NCBI GenBank assembly: GCA_041685045.1
Contig: JAWLGP010000024.1
Coordinates: 1 to 64,000, forward strand
DNA length: 64,000 bases
Reading direction: 5' to 3'
Source of the DNA: Thiohalomonas sp041685045
Lineage (GTDB): Bacteria > Pseudomonadota > Gammaproteobacteria > Thiohalomonadales > Thiohalomonadaceae
Below the pieces are notes generated by a model. The model did no database searches and had not been told where the DNA came from. It was given only the letters and a program-made list of their open reading frames with translations. This document shows positions 20,541 through 30,184 of this stretch, one piece after another. A program made the position numbers and the translations under genes. Positions within the stretch are counted from its first letter, which is position 1. The number at the start of each line of letters is the position of its first letter.

Positions 20541-20987
20541 CTACTCGGCACGGAGCAGCGTCGCGTGAGTAATGCGTTTGACCACCTTCTGCAGCCCCTT
20601 GCGGCTACGCAGATTGATGATCAGCGGCCCTTTCAGGTTGGCATTGATCTTGGCGCCGGTGGCACGGTCTTCGACCTCTTCACCCTCTTCGGCTTTGGAG
20701 AGCATCAGCAGCACCTCGGCCTCCACCGGCTCCTCCAGCTCCAGCAGGCGCGACTCGTCATCGTCCAGCACCAGCTCGAAGAAGCAGTTGAAGACCTCCG
20801 GTCGCACCACCGAAAACGCCAGATCCGGCCGGTCGATGGATTGCAGATAAAAGATCGTCGGCTCGTCCGCTTCGTGAAACAGCTTGAAACGGGTCGCCTC
20901 CTCGAAACCGACGAGGCCTCGCGGGAAGGTGATGATGGACGCCTGATCGATCTCCTGGGAACCGAAATAGGCAGTATTGATTTTCAT
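20541..20987 (-). CDS. fliW: Flagellar assembly factor FliW
   Basis: A 148-residue protein starting MKINTAYFGSQEI and containing TFPRGLVGFEEATRFKL, the FliW signature, and FYLQSIDRPDLAF. FliW binds flagellin and antagonises the translation repressor CsrA, coupling flagellin synthesis to secretion. No flagellin, csrA or other flagellar gene lies next to it in this window, whereas in many genomes fliW sits beside csrA. A C-terminal ATLLRAE tail extends slightly past the usual end. The organism is probably motile, consistent with the chemoreceptor at 53947. Confidence 0.9.
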   Translation of the reverse strand: MKINTAYFGSQEIDQASIITFPRGLVGFEEATRFKLFHEADEPTIFYLQSIDRPDLAFSVVRPEVFNCFFELVLDDDESRLLELEEPVEAEVLLMLSKAEEGEEVEDRATGAKINANLKGPLIINLRSRKGLQKVVKRITHATLLRAE

Positions 20988-21069
20988 TGAGCGTCATTCC
21001 GTTCGGTGGATGACTCTCACTATTATATGAAACTACGTATTTTTGCTTGACCGCCTCGTCGTGAGCGGG

Positions 21070-24000
21070 TCATCGCGTCGCCAACCGCCGCTCCAGGCGC
21101 TGCACCGAGACCGCTTCCACGGTACCCAGTTCCTGCGCGAACAGCGAGACACGCAGCTCCTCGACCAGCCAGCGCAGATGTTCCCACTCCGGGTCGACAC
21201 TCCCCTGCTGGCGAAGGGCGTCGCAGCGCTCGCGTATTTTTTTCTCCAGGGCCGCCACTTCCAGGCCGAGTTGACGGTCGCGCGGATTGCGCGGCATTTT
21301 TTCAAGGCGCAGGCGGGCGGCGGTCAGATAGACGGGCAACCGGGATAGCCATTCGGCCGGGGTGGCACTGACAAAACCCGGGTAAACCAGGCGGTCGACC
21401 TGTCGCTGCACCTCGGCGGCGGCGTTCAGCGCCTGTGGGGCCAGATTGCCCTTGAGCAGACGGCGCAGTTCGCGATCCGCCTCCAGCACCTGGCGCACGG
21501 TGGCCGTGATGGCTGTGGCCCGCGCCACCAGGTCCTGGCGCCCCGCCGCCAGCCGGGCCTCGAACTCGGCTTGGTCGCGGGGCGGTTCACCCGTGAGAAA
21601 GACCCGCTCCACCGCCGCGGTCAAGATGTCTTCGCGCAGCGCCTCGCAGCTACCCCGTGGTGCAAACAGCAGACAGAGGGTCTGCAGATCGGGCAGGTGG
21701 CGACGCAGGTACTTCAACTTGTCGGCGACCTGTAGCAGAAACAGCCGGCGTAGGCCGAGCCGGTGCTCGCGGCGCGCCGCCTCGGGCGACTCGAACAGCC
21801 GGATTGCCGCAGACTCCCCCTGATCGACCAACGCCGGATAGCCACGCAGGGTGAGTCCCCTGACCTCGGTAACCACCTCGTCCGGCAGGCCGCTGAAGTC
21901 CCACTGGCGAATACCGGCACGTTCGATGCCCGCTGTCGTCTGCTCGGCGACGGTCTCGCGCACCTTGCCGCCCAGTTCGGCCTTGAGCGCCTCGAGATCA
22001 CGCCCCTCGACAATCGGGCGCCCTCTTTCGTCCACCACCCGGAAGTTCATCGACAGGTGCGTCGGAAGCGCCTCAAGAACCCAGGCCTCCGCCGGCACGG
22101 CGACGCCGGTCATGCGCAGCAACTGTTCCGAGAAGGTTTCGATCAGCGGACGTGGCGACGGATTCATCACCTCCAAAGCAGCACGGGCAAAGTTGACTGC
22201 CGGCACGAAATTTCGCCGCCAGGCCTTCGGCAACGACTTGATCAGCGCAATCAGTTTCTCTTCCAGCAGGCCCGGCACCACCCATTCGAAGCGTGCCGGC
22301 TGCAACAGGCCGAGCAGCGGCAATGGCACCTGCAGGGTCACACCATCGGCCGGATGACCCGGCTCGAAGTGGTATTGCAGCCTGAGCTCGGCGCCGACCA
22401 CCCCCAGGGTGTCCGGGAACTGCGCAGCCGTGACGCCGCCCGCCCCGTGGCGCATCAGCGCCTCGCGGGTGAGAAAAAGCAGCTGCGGGTAGGCCCGCTC
22501 GGCTTGGTGGCGCCACTTTTCGAAACCGGCGCCGCTGTAGATCCCCTCGGGGATGCGCTGGTCGTAGAATTCCAACAGCACCTGTTCGTCCACCAGCACG
22601 TCGCGCCGGCGCGACTTGGCCTCGAGCTGTTCGATCTCGTCCAGCAGCTGCCGGTTGTGGGTGAAAAACGGGGCCTTGCTGTGGTAATCGCCTTCGACCA
22701 GCGCGTGGCGGATGAAGAGGCGACGGGACTCCACGGGATCGATTGGGCCGTAGTTGACCCGCCGCCGCGGCACGATCACCAGTCCGAACAGACTTACCTG
22801 CTCGAAAGCGCCCACCTGTGCCGAGCGCTTCTGCCAGTGCGGTTCCGAGTAGCTGCGGGAGAGCAGATGGCCGGCCAACGCCTCCAGCCATACCGGGTCG
22901 ATGGCGGCCACGGTGCGGGCGAACAGCCGCGAGGTCTCGACCAGCTCCGCCGCGACCAGCCATTTCGGCGTCGCCTTGGCCAGGCTGGAGCCGGGGAAGA
23001 TCGCCAGCTTGATGCCGCGCGCACCCTGATACTCGACGAAGCGGCGACGCTTCTTCTCCTTGCCTCCGCCCTTGCTCTCCGGCTCCTCGATCTTGCTGCC
23101 GATGTGGCTCAGCAGGCCGGTGAGCAGCGCGCGATGCACGGCACCGAAATCGGCGGGTTCGCTGTTGTGACGCAGACCGAGTTCGTGGGCCAGCGCCGAG
23201 AGCTGACTATGCACCTCGTGCCACTCGCGCAGCCGCACGTAGGAGAGGAATTCGGCGTGACACAACTTGCGCAGCTTGCTGTTGGAGAGATGGCGCGCCT
23301 GCTCGTGGTAGTAGCGCCAGAGATTGACGAAGGCGAGGAAGTCGGACTTTTCGTCGGCAAAGCGCCGGTGCAGCTCATCCGCCTTCTGCTGTGCCTCCTG
23401 CGGCCGCTCGCGCGGGTCCTGAATCGACAGTGCAGAGGCGATGATCAGCACCTCCTCCACTGCACCCTCGCCCCCGGCGGCGAGCAGCATCCGGCCGATG
23501 CGCGGGTCCACCGGCAAACGTACCAGCCGGCGCCCGATGTCGCTCAGCCGACGCGCCTCGTCCACCGCGTGCAGTTCGTGCAGCAGGCGGTAACCGTCAT
23601 TGATGTAGCGCCGATCCGGCGGGTCGACGAAGGGGAAGGCGTCCACCTCGCCGAGACGGAGATTGGCCATCTGCAGGATGACACTGGCCAGGTTGGTGCG
23701 CTGGATCTCCGGGTCGGTGAACTCGGGGCGGCCCAGGAAATCCTCTTCCGAATAGAGGCGGACGCAGATGCCGGCGGCCACACGGCCACAACGGCCGGCA
23801 CGCTGGTTGGCCGAGGCTCGGGCGATGGGCTCGATCGGCAGGCGCTGCACCTTGGTGCGATGGCTGTAGCGGCTGATGCGCGCATAGCCGGTGTCGATGA
23901 CGAAGCGGATCCCCGGCACGGTCAGTGAGGTCTCCGCCACGTTGGTGGCCAGCACGATGCGCCGCCCGCGATGGTTCTGGAACACCCGGTCCTGTTCGGC

Positions 24001-25035
24001 AGCGGACAGGCGGGAGAACAGCGGGATGATCTCCGTTGTGGCCAGGACGGCCGGTACACCGCGGGGACATGGATGTCCAGGAGCGGTGACGCGTAGCTTG
24101 TGTTTGCGCAGCACCTCGGCCGTTTCGCGGATCTCCCGCTCGCCCGGCAGGAACACCAGGATGTCGCCGAGCGGGTTCTCCCGCGTCAGCTCCTCCACCG
24201 CCTCGACGATCGCCTGCGGCTGGTCGCGGTCGCGCTCGTCCTCATCCTCGCCCAGCACCGGCCGGTAGCGCACCTCCACCGGATAGGTGCGGCCGGAGAC
24301 CTCGATCACCGGCGCATCGCCGAAAAACTTCGAGAACGCCTCGGTGTTGATGGTGGCGGAGGTGATGATGAGCTTCAGGTCCGGCCGCTTCGGCAGCAGC
24401 TGGCGTAGATAGCCGAGCAGGAAATCGATGTTGAGGCTGCGCTCGTGGGCCTCGTCGATGATCAGGGTGTCGTACTGCTCGAGCAGCGGGTCGGACTGGA
24501 TCTCGGCGAGCAGGATGCCGTCGGTCATCAGCCGGATGTGACTGCGCGGGCTGCTCCGGTCGGTAAAGCGGATCTTGAAGCCGACCGCCTCGCCGAGCGG
24601 GGTGTTCAGCTCCTGGGCGATGCGCGCCGCCACCGAACGGGCGGCGATGCGACGCGGCTGGGTGTGGCCGATAAAGCCGTCTACCCCGCGCCCCAGTTCC
24701 AGGCAGATCTTCGGAATCTGGGTGGTCTTGCCGGAACCGGTCTCACCGGCGATCACCACCACCTGGTGCTTGGCGATGGCCTCGGCGATCTCGGCGCGTT
24801 TGGCACTGACCGGCAACTCTTCCGGATAGGTCGGCTGCGGCAGCGCCGCCCGCCGGCCCTCGAGCCGCCGCTGCGACTGCTCGATGTCCCCGGACAGGAC
24901 CGCAAGACCACGATCGAACGGCTGCCCCTGCTTTTGCCGTCGCCGCATTCCCGCCAGCCGCCGGCGAAAGGCACGGCGATCCCCGAGCATGCAGGACTGA
25001 ATGCTCTGTTCGATGGTGGTTAGCGGATCGTTCAC
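21070..25035 (-). CDS. hrpA: ATP-dependent RNA helicase HrpA
   Basis: A 1,321-residue DEAH-box helicase, close to the roughly 1,300 residues of E. coli HrpA. Visible motifs are Walker A AGETGSGKTTQ, DEAH box LIIDEAHERS, motif III SATIN, and motif VI region RAGRCGR. The long C-terminal DUF3418 part follows (LPDEV...LTLRGYPALVDQGESAAIRLFES). HrpA acts in the cytoplasm in mRNA processing and in resolving stalled or collided ribosomes. It stands alone with flanking intergenic DNA on both sides. No odd residues are seen in the motifs. Confidence 0.96.
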   Translation of the reverse strand: MNDPLTTIEQSIQSCMLGDRRAFRRRLAGMRRRQKQGQPFDRGLAVLSGDIEQSQRRLEGRRAALPQPTYPEELPVSAKRAEIAEAIAKHQVVVIAGETGSGKTTQIPKICLELGRGVDGFIGHTQPRRIAARSVAARIAQELNTPLGEAVGFKIRFTDRSSPRSHIRLMTDGILLAEIQSDPLLEQYDTLIIDEAHERSLNIDFLLGYLRQLLPKRPDLKLIITSATINTEAFSKFFGDAPVIEVSGRTYPVEVRYRPVLGEDEDERDRDQPQAIVEAVEELTRENPLGDILVFLPGEREIRETAEVLRKHKLRVTAPGHPCPRGVPAVLATTEIIPLFSRLSAAEQDRVFQNHRGRRIVLATNVAETSLTVPGIRFVIDTGYARISRYSHRTKVQRLPIEPIARASANQRAGRCGRVAAGICVRLYSEEDFLGRPEFTDPEIQRTNLASVILQMANLRLGEVDAFPFVDPPDRRYINDGYRLLHELHAVDEARRLSDIGRRLVRLPVDPRIGRMLLAAGGEGAVEEVLIIASALSIQDPRERPQEAQQKADELHRRFADEKSDFLAFVNLWRYYHEQARHLSNSKLRKLCHAEFLSYVRLREWHEVHSQLSALAHELGLRHNSEPADFGAVHRALLTGLLSHIGSKIEEPESKGGGKEKKRRRFVEYQGARGIKLAIFPGSSLAKATPKWLVAAELVETSRLFARTVAAIDPVWLEALAGHLLSRSYSEPHWQKRSAQVGAFEQVSLFGLVIVPRRRVNYGPIDPVESRRLFIRHALVEGDYHSKAPFFTHNRQLLDEIEQLEAKSRRRDVLVDEQVLLEFYDQRIPEGIYSGAGFEKWRHQAERAYPQLLFLTREALMRHGAGGVTAAQFPDTLGVVGAELRLQYHFEPGHPADGVTLQVPLPLLGLLQPARFEWVVPGLLEEKLIALIKSLPKAWRRNFVPAVNFARAALEVMNPSPRPLIETFSEQLLRMTGVAVPAEAWVLEALPTHLSMNFRVVDERGRPIVEGRDLEALKAELGGKVRETVAEQTTAGIERAGIRQWDFSGLPDEVVTEVRGLTLRGYPALVDQGESAAIRLFESPEAARREHRLGLRRLFLLQVADKLKYLRRHLPDLQTLCLLFAPRGSCEALREDILTAAVERVFLTGEPPRDQAEFEARLAAGRQDLVARATAITATVRQVLEADRELRRLLKGNLAPQALNAAAEVQRQVDRLVYPGFVSATPAEWLSRLPVYLTAARLRLEKMPRNPRDRQLGLEVAALEKKIRERCDALRQQGSVDPEWEHLRWLVEELRVSLFAQELGTVEAVSVQRLERRLATR

Positions 25036-25130
25036 GAACAGACGACAGGTCGATGAGGAGGCCGCATTCTACCACGGCCCCCCCCGATCGACCGGCGAGA
25101 GTTTCCGACTGAACCGCGCTCCCGGAACGC

Positions 25131-25151
25131 AAAAACCCGGCCGTGCCGGGT
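25131..25151 (-). terminator. Intrinsic terminator after the OmpA-like gene
   Basis: Read on the minus strand, ACCCGGC-ACG-GCCGGGT is followed by TTTTT, a 7-bp GC stem with a 3-base loop and T-run. It lies 26 bases beyond the stop codon at 25178. Confidence 0.85.
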
Positions 25152-25177
25152 CTTCGCTCAGTGGAGGCGGTTGACCT

Positions 25178-25861
25178 CTACATCTTAACGTCGACCTCGA
25201 CGCGCCGGTTGCGGCTGCGCCCTTCCGCGAGGCTGTTGTCGGCCAGCGGCATCGACGAGCCCATGCCTTCCGTACGCATCAGCTCGGCAGGCACATTGCG
25301 ACCGGCCAGATAGTCGCTTACCGCCACCGCCCGCCGCTTGGAGAGCTCCAGGTTGTACGCCTCACTGCCGGTGTTATCGGTATGGCCGCTGATCGCCACC
25401 GCTTCGATTCGGTCGAGGTTGGCCACAATGCGCTCGGCGGCGGCATCCAGGGCATGCTGGGCGGACGGCGCCAACTCGGCGCTGTTGAGTTCGAACAGCT
25501 GACTGTCGAGCGAGATGCGCTCAATCACCTCACAGCCGTTCCCGTCCACCGACACGCCCGCGCGGGTGCCGGGGCAGCGATCGGCAGAATCGATGATGCC
25601 GTCACCATCGCTGTCGAGCACCGGCTGGGGTACCGGAACCGGTTTGGCGACCGGCGCCGCAGCGACCGGTACCGGGTCGCCACAACCGGCCGGTCTGGCG
25701 CTCGCCTCGGTCCACATGCCCGTTTTGACGCACCCCCCAAAACCGTCGCGCACCAGCGACTCGGGGGCACTGTTGGCATAATCGGGGAAGGCCCAACCGG
25801 CATTGGCGGTACCGATCAGCAGGCTGCCGGAAAGAAGCAACAGGCCGCATGTTTTTCTCAT
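25178..25861 (-). CDS. OmpA-family outer-membrane protein with a calcium-binding-type repeat
   Basis: A 227-residue envelope protein. The ATG at 25861 is chosen because GGAGAC precedes it and MRKTCGLLLLSGSLLIGTANA is a clear signal peptide. A Pro/Val/Ala-rich linker leads to DSDGDGIIDSADRCPGT, a thrombospondin type 3-like Asp-rich repeat often found before OmpA domains. The C-terminal OmpA/MotB-like domain (about 125-227) carries ISGHTDNTGSEAYNLELSKR and SRNRRVEV and should bind peptidoglycan. There is no eight-stranded barrel, so it is anchored or periplasmic rather than OmpA itself. A terminator follows. Confidence 0.9.
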   Translation of the reverse strand: MRKTCGLLLLSGSLLIGTANAGWAFPDYANSAPESLVRDGFGGCVKTGMWTEASARPAGCGDPVPVAAAPVAKPVPVPQPVLDSDGDGIIDSADRCPGTRAGVSVDGNGCEVIERISLDSQLFELNSAELAPSAQHALDAAAERIVANLDRIEAVAISGHTDNTGSEAYNLELSKRRAVAVSDYLAGRNVPAELMRTEGMGSSMPLADNSLAEGRSRNRRVEVDVKM

Positions 25862-26132
25862 TGTTTGTCTCCGATGCATTGCGTTCAGATAGAGAGCAAG
25901 GGTCCCGTCTGTAGTGCCACGAATTGGCCGAGCGACGGAACCAGGCCCTTGAAAAAGCAGGAGCGGATTATAGGGAAGCGCCGCGACCGGCACATGAATT
26001 AGTGTCTATTCGTCACTTATCCCCAAATAACTTTTGGCATACACCGAATTTTTTCCGGCAGGCGAAGCAATCTCTCTGTAACATTCCGAAGCATCGATTT
26101 TTGGTAGGCTTAGGCTCTGCCAGCCGCAACCG

Positions 26133-28229
26133 ATGCCACCCATGGAAACCGCCATCGACCTGAAGCAACCGGAACTCTACCTCAACCGGGAACTTTCCCT
26201 GCTGGAGTTCAACCGCCGCGTCCTGGCCCAGGCCCAGGACGAGAACATGCCGCTGCTGGAGCGGCTGCGTTTCATCTGCATCACCAGTTCCAATCTCGAC
26301 GAATTTTTCGAGATCCGCGTCGCCGGTCTGATGCAGAAGGCGGCCTCCGAATCGGTGCAGGCCGGGCCGGACAACCAGAGCCCGACCGAGCTGCTGAAAC
26401 GGATCAGCCAGGTAGCGCACGCCCTGGTCGACGAACAGTACCGCACGCTGAACGAGATCCTGCTGCCGCAGCTGGAGGCGCAGAACATCCGCTTCGTGAA
26501 GCGCGGCGACTGGAACAAGGCGCAGGGGGCCTGGGTCAAGGACTACTTCGAACACGAACTGCTGCCGGTGCTCAGCCCACTCGGCCTCGACCCGGCACAC
26601 CCGTTTCCCAAGATCCTGAACAAGAGCCTGAACTTCATCGTCCAGCTCGAGGGGAAGGACGCCTTCGGCCGCTCCTCCGGCATGGCCATCGTCCAGGCCC
26701 CGCGCGCCCTGCCCCGCCTCATTCGGCTGCCCGAGGATTGCGGCAGCGGGCCGCTCGATTTCATCTTTCTCTCCTCGGTGATCCACGCCCATGTCGGCGA
26801 CCTGTTCCCGGGCATGAAAGTGAAGGGCTGCTACCAGTTCCGGGTCACCCGCAACTCCGACCTGTTCGTGGACGAGGAGGAGGTGGAGGACCTGCTGCGG
26901 GCGGTAGAGGGCGAGCTGCCCTCCCGGCGCTATGGCGAGGCGGTGCGCCTGGAGGCGGCGGACAACTGCCCGCCGGAGGTCTCCTCGTATCTACTGGAAC
27001 GCTTCAATCTGACCGAGCAGGACCTGTATATCGTCAACGGGCCGGTCAATCTCAACCGGCTGATGAGCCTGCCGGACCTGGTGGATCGTGCCGACCTCAA
27101 ATTCCCGTCGTTCGTCCCGGGCATGCCGGCGGCATTCCTGCACACCAAGGACGTGTTCAAGGTGATCCGCAAGGGCGACGTGCTACTGCACCACCCCTTC
27201 GAGTCGTTCGTGCCGGTCATTGATTTGCTGCGTCAGGCGGCGGCGGATCCGCACGTGCTGGCGATCAAGCAGACCCTCTACCGCACCGGACCGGACTCGG
27301 CGGTGGTCGATGCCCTGGTCAGTGCCGCCCGCGCCGGCAAGGAGGTGACGGTGGCGGTGGAGCTGCGGGCGCGCTTCGACGAGGAGGCCAACATCGCCCT
27401 CGCCAATCGGCTGCAGGAGGCCGGCGCCCATGTGGTCTATGGCGTGGTCGGCTACAAGACCCACGCCAAGATGATCCTGGTAGTGCGCCGGGAAGACGGC
27501 AAGCTGCGCCATTACGTACATCTCGGCACCGGCAATTATCACGCCCGTACCGCCCGCATCTACACCGACTACGGTTTGCTCACCTGCGACCCGGACATTG
27601 GCGACGACGTTCATCACGTGTTCCTGCAGCTGACCAGCCTGGGGCGCGGCAACCGGTTGAAAAAAGTGCTGCAGGCCCCGTTTACGCTGCACTCCGGCCT
27701 TATCGAGCGGATCGACCGCGAGGCCGACAATGTACGCAACGGCCAGCCGGCGCAGATCATCGCCAAAATGAACGGGCTGGTGGAGCAGGAGGTGATCCGC
27801 GCGCTCTACCGTGCATCGCAGGCGGGGGTGAAGATCGACCTGGTAGTACGGGGGATCTGCTGCCTGCGACCTGGGGTTCCTGGGGTTTCGGAAAATATCC
27901 GCGTGCGCTCGATCGTCGGCCGCTTTCTGGAGCACACCCGCGTGTTCTACTTCCACAACGCCGGCAATCCCGAAGTTTTCGGCGCGAGCGCCGACTGGAT
28001 GGTCCGCAACCTGCTGAACCGGGTGGAGACCGCCTTCCCCATCGAGAACAAGCCGCTCCGCCAGCGCGTGATTCGGGAGCTGAAGTACTACCTGGATGAC
28101 AATCAGCAATCCTGGGAACTGCAAGAGGACGGCCGCTACGTCCGGGTGACAGCGGGGCGGGCCAAACCGCGCTCGGCGCAACAGCTCCTGCTCGAGGAAC
28201 TGGCCGGGGTGGGGGCTGGTGAATCGTGA
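26133..28229 (+). CDS. ppk1: Polyphosphate kinase Ppk1
   Basis: A 698-residue enzyme that polymerises the gamma-phosphate of ATP into polyphosphate. The N-terminal domain begins ELYLNRELSLLEFNRRVLAQ. The catalytic phospholipase D-like half contains KTHAKM with the histidine expected to be phosphorylated (about residue 444, matching His435 of E. coli), LGTGNYHARTARIYTDYG, and GICCLRPGVPGVSENI. The start is taken at 26133; an ATG three codons later (26142) is equally possible because no strong ribosome-binding site is seen. The exopolyphosphatase gene lies apart at 38745 rather than in a ppk-ppx operon. Confidence 0.96.
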   Translation: MPPMETAIDLKQPELYLNRELSLLEFNRRVLAQAQDENMPLLERLRFICITSSNLDEFFEIRVAGLMQKAASESVQAGPDNQSPTELLKRISQVAHALVDEQYRTLNEILLPQLEAQNIRFVKRGDWNKAQGAWVKDYFEHELLPVLSPLGLDPAHPFPKILNKSLNFIVQLEGKDAFGRSSGMAIVQAPRALPRLIRLPEDCGSGPLDFIFLSSVIHAHVGDLFPGMKVKGCYQFRVTRNSDLFVDEEEVEDLLRAVEGELPSRRYGEAVRLEAADNCPPEVSSYLLERFNLTEQDLYIVNGPVNLNRLMSLPDLVDRADLKFPSFVPGMPAAFLHTKDVFKVIRKGDVLLHHPFESFVPVIDLLRQAAADPHVLAIKQTLYRTGPDSAVVDALVSAARAGKEVTVAVELRARFDEEANIALANRLQEAGAHVVYGVVGYKTHAKMILVVRREDGKLRHYVHLGTGNYHARTARIYTDYGLLTCDPDIGDDVHHVFLQLTSLGRGNRLKKVLQAPFTLHSGLIERIDREADNVRNGQPAQIIAKMNGLVEQEVIRALYRASQAGVKIDLVVRGICCLRPGVPGVSENIRVRSIVGRFLEHTRVFYFHNAGNPEVFGASADWMVRNLLNRVETAFPIENKPLRQRVIRELKYYLDDNQQSWELQEDGRYVRVTAGRAKPRSAQQLLLEELAGVGAGES

Positions 28230-28302
28230 CGATCTTTTTCGGCGCAAAGGCGCCGACAACACAGGCGGCCCTTATCCGACTCGGTTTCGGAAGACTTCGT
28301 CG

Positions 28303-30072
28303 TCACTCGCCGCCGGCGGCAATCCCCGCGCCGCTTGCTTCCGGGTCGCGAGACTGAACCGTGCGTGTGCCGGCGACTTCATCCCGCACCAACGCGTAGT
28401 CGTCTTCCCGGGCTCCGCCCAAAACCTCGTTGATGTTGCGGCTGGCGATGCCGAGTGAGGTCATGACTTCGGCCCCCAGGCGCAGGCTGGCCTCCAGCGC
28501 CTCGGGATGGGCCACGTCGGCTCCGGCTTCGGTGAGGGCGGTACAGGCGGTGAGGTCGCGGGCTCGGGCGATGATGGTGATTCCGGGGTGGCTGGCACGG
28601 ATCAGCGAGACCGCCCGCATCACCGTCGGCGGGTCGTCGATGGTCAGAACCACGGTTTCCACGTGGTCCAGGTTGGCGGCGGCCAAAAGGTCCGAATCAC
28701 CGATGTCGCCGTAGTAGACCGCGCGGCCGTCGGCCTGGCCCTCCGCGACGTGGGCAGGATTGGTATCGAACGTGACATAGGGGATGTTGCTGGCATGGAG
28801 CAGGGTTGCCACCGTGTGGCCGACCCGCCCGTAACCGGCGATCACCACCCGTGGCTCGGGATGGTCACCGTCGAGCTGGCGCAACGGCAGCCGCTCAGTG
28901 GGGCCAGGAGCCTGCGCGGCCAGCGCATCGCCCGCGCGCACCAGCAGCGGCGTCAACAGCATCGAGGTCGAGATCACGCCGACCGCGAGGACGAAGGTCG
29001 TGTCATCGATGACGCCGAGCGCCTTCGCCGAGCCGAACAGTACAAAACCGAACTCGCCGCTTTGGGCCAACAGGAACGCCAGCCGCGTCGAAAGCCGCCG
29101 GTCGTGTCCGAATGCCCGTGCCAGCGCGTACAGCACCCCGATTTTCAGTGCCACCACCACCAGCACGTGCTGGGTGAACAGCAGCGGTTTTTCGGCCAGG
29201 GCGCCGATGTCGATGGACATGCCGACGGCCACGAAAAAGAGGCTCATCAGCAGCCCCTTGTAGGGCTCCACGTGGGCCTGGATCTGAAAACTGTAGCGCG
29301 AACCGGAGAGCAGCATTCCCATCAGAAAGGCCCCGAGGGCCATCGACAACCCGGCGAAGTGCATGGCCGCGCTGGCCGCGAACACCGCCAGCATCACTAC
29401 CAGGAAAAAGGCTTCACGGTTGTTCTGCCGCGTGAGCCGTTCCAGCGCGTGCGGGATCACGTAGCGGCCGAAGCCCCCGACCAGCAACAGGACCCCCAGC
29501 ACGACCAGCAGTTGCGCCCAGAGCGGGACCTCGGCAGAGAGGGTGCCGACGTCGGAGAGGAGCGGTACCAGGGCGAGCAGGGGCACGATCGCCAGGTCCT
29601 GCATCAGCAGTACGGCAAACGACGTACCACCCAGCCTGCCGCTGAGTTCGCCCTTCTCCTGGAGCAACTGGAGAACGAAAGCGGTGGAAGAGAGCGCGAG
29701 GCTGAAGCCGATCAGCAACGCCGTGCCCCAGGACCCCTGGTAGAGGAAGCTGTAGGCGCCGATGACGCCGCCGGAGAGGACGATTTGCAGCGAGCCCAGC
29801 CCGAACACCTCCCGCCGCATCGACCACAGCCTGGTCGGCCGCATCTCCAGGCCGATGAGAAACAGCAGCAGCACGACCCCGAGTTCGGTGAAGTGGCGCA
29901 CGTCCTCGACATTCGAAGTAATGGCCGGGCCGGGCGAGTGCGGGCCGACCGCAATACCGGCGACCAGCAGGCCCAACACGGCGCCGAGGCCGAGGTGCTT
30001 GAATACGGTGACCGAAACGGCCGCCACCGCCAACAGCACGGCCGCCGAGATGACAAAGCTGTCAAGTTCCAT
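28303..30072 (-). CDS. CPA2 cation:proton antiporter with TrkA-N (RCK) domain, KefB-like
   Basis: A 589-residue inner-membrane protein with about 12-13 helices in the first 380 residues and the CPA2 segments FTELGVVLLLFLIGLEM and SLALSSTAFVLQLL. A cytosolic NAD-binding domain follows (VVIAGYGRVGHTVATLL, then TFDTNPAHVAEGQADG and YYGDIGDSDLLAAA). Known relatives are KefB/KefC and YbaL, which exchange potassium or sodium for protons; the ion cannot be told from sequence. It is the first of two related antiporters flanking a universal-stress protein gene, all on the same strand. Confidence 0.9.
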   Translation of the reverse strand: MELDSFVISAAVLLAVAAVSVTVFKHLGLGAVLGLLVAGIAVGPHSPGPAITSNVEDVRHFTELGVVLLLFLIGLEMRPTRLWSMRREVFGLGSLQIVLSGGVIGAYSFLYQGSWGTALLIGFSLALSSTAFVLQLLQEKGELSGRLGGTSFAVLLMQDLAIVPLLALVPLLSDVGTLSAEVPLWAQLLVVLGVLLLVGGFGRYVIPHALERLTRQNNREAFFLVVMLAVFAASAAMHFAGLSMALGAFLMGMLLSGSRYSFQIQAHVEPYKGLLMSLFFVAVGMSIDIGALAEKPLLFTQHVLVVVALKIGVLYALARAFGHDRRLSTRLAFLLAQSGEFGFVLFGSAKALGVIDDTTFVLAVGVISTSMLLTPLLVRAGDALAAQAPGPTERLPLRQLDGDHPEPRVVIAGYGRVGHTVATLLHASNIPYVTFDTNPAHVAEGQADGRAVYYGDIGDSDLLAAANLDHVETVVLTIDDPPTVMRAVSLIRASHPGITIIARARDLTACTALTEAGADVAHPEALEASLRLGAEVMTSLGIASRNINEVLGGAREDDYALVRDEVAGTRTVQSRDPEASGAGIAAGGE

Positions 30073-30184
30073 GGGAATTAATTACTTCAAGCGATGGGCA
30101 GCGATGTGATGTTAAGGCAATTCCGTCGAATATGCAGGAGCAACAACAGGTGCTGCCCTCTCGCCGGGCGGGGGCGAGCCTCCG

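Noticed and set aside
21763..23928. 721-residue plus-strand open frame opposite hrpA
   Set aside because: hrpA on the minus strand has complete helicase motifs; the antisense reading has none.
25862..25993. Earlier start for the OmpA-like gene
   Set aside because: The extension would bury the signal peptide; the ATG at 25861 has a ribosome-binding site and exposes it.
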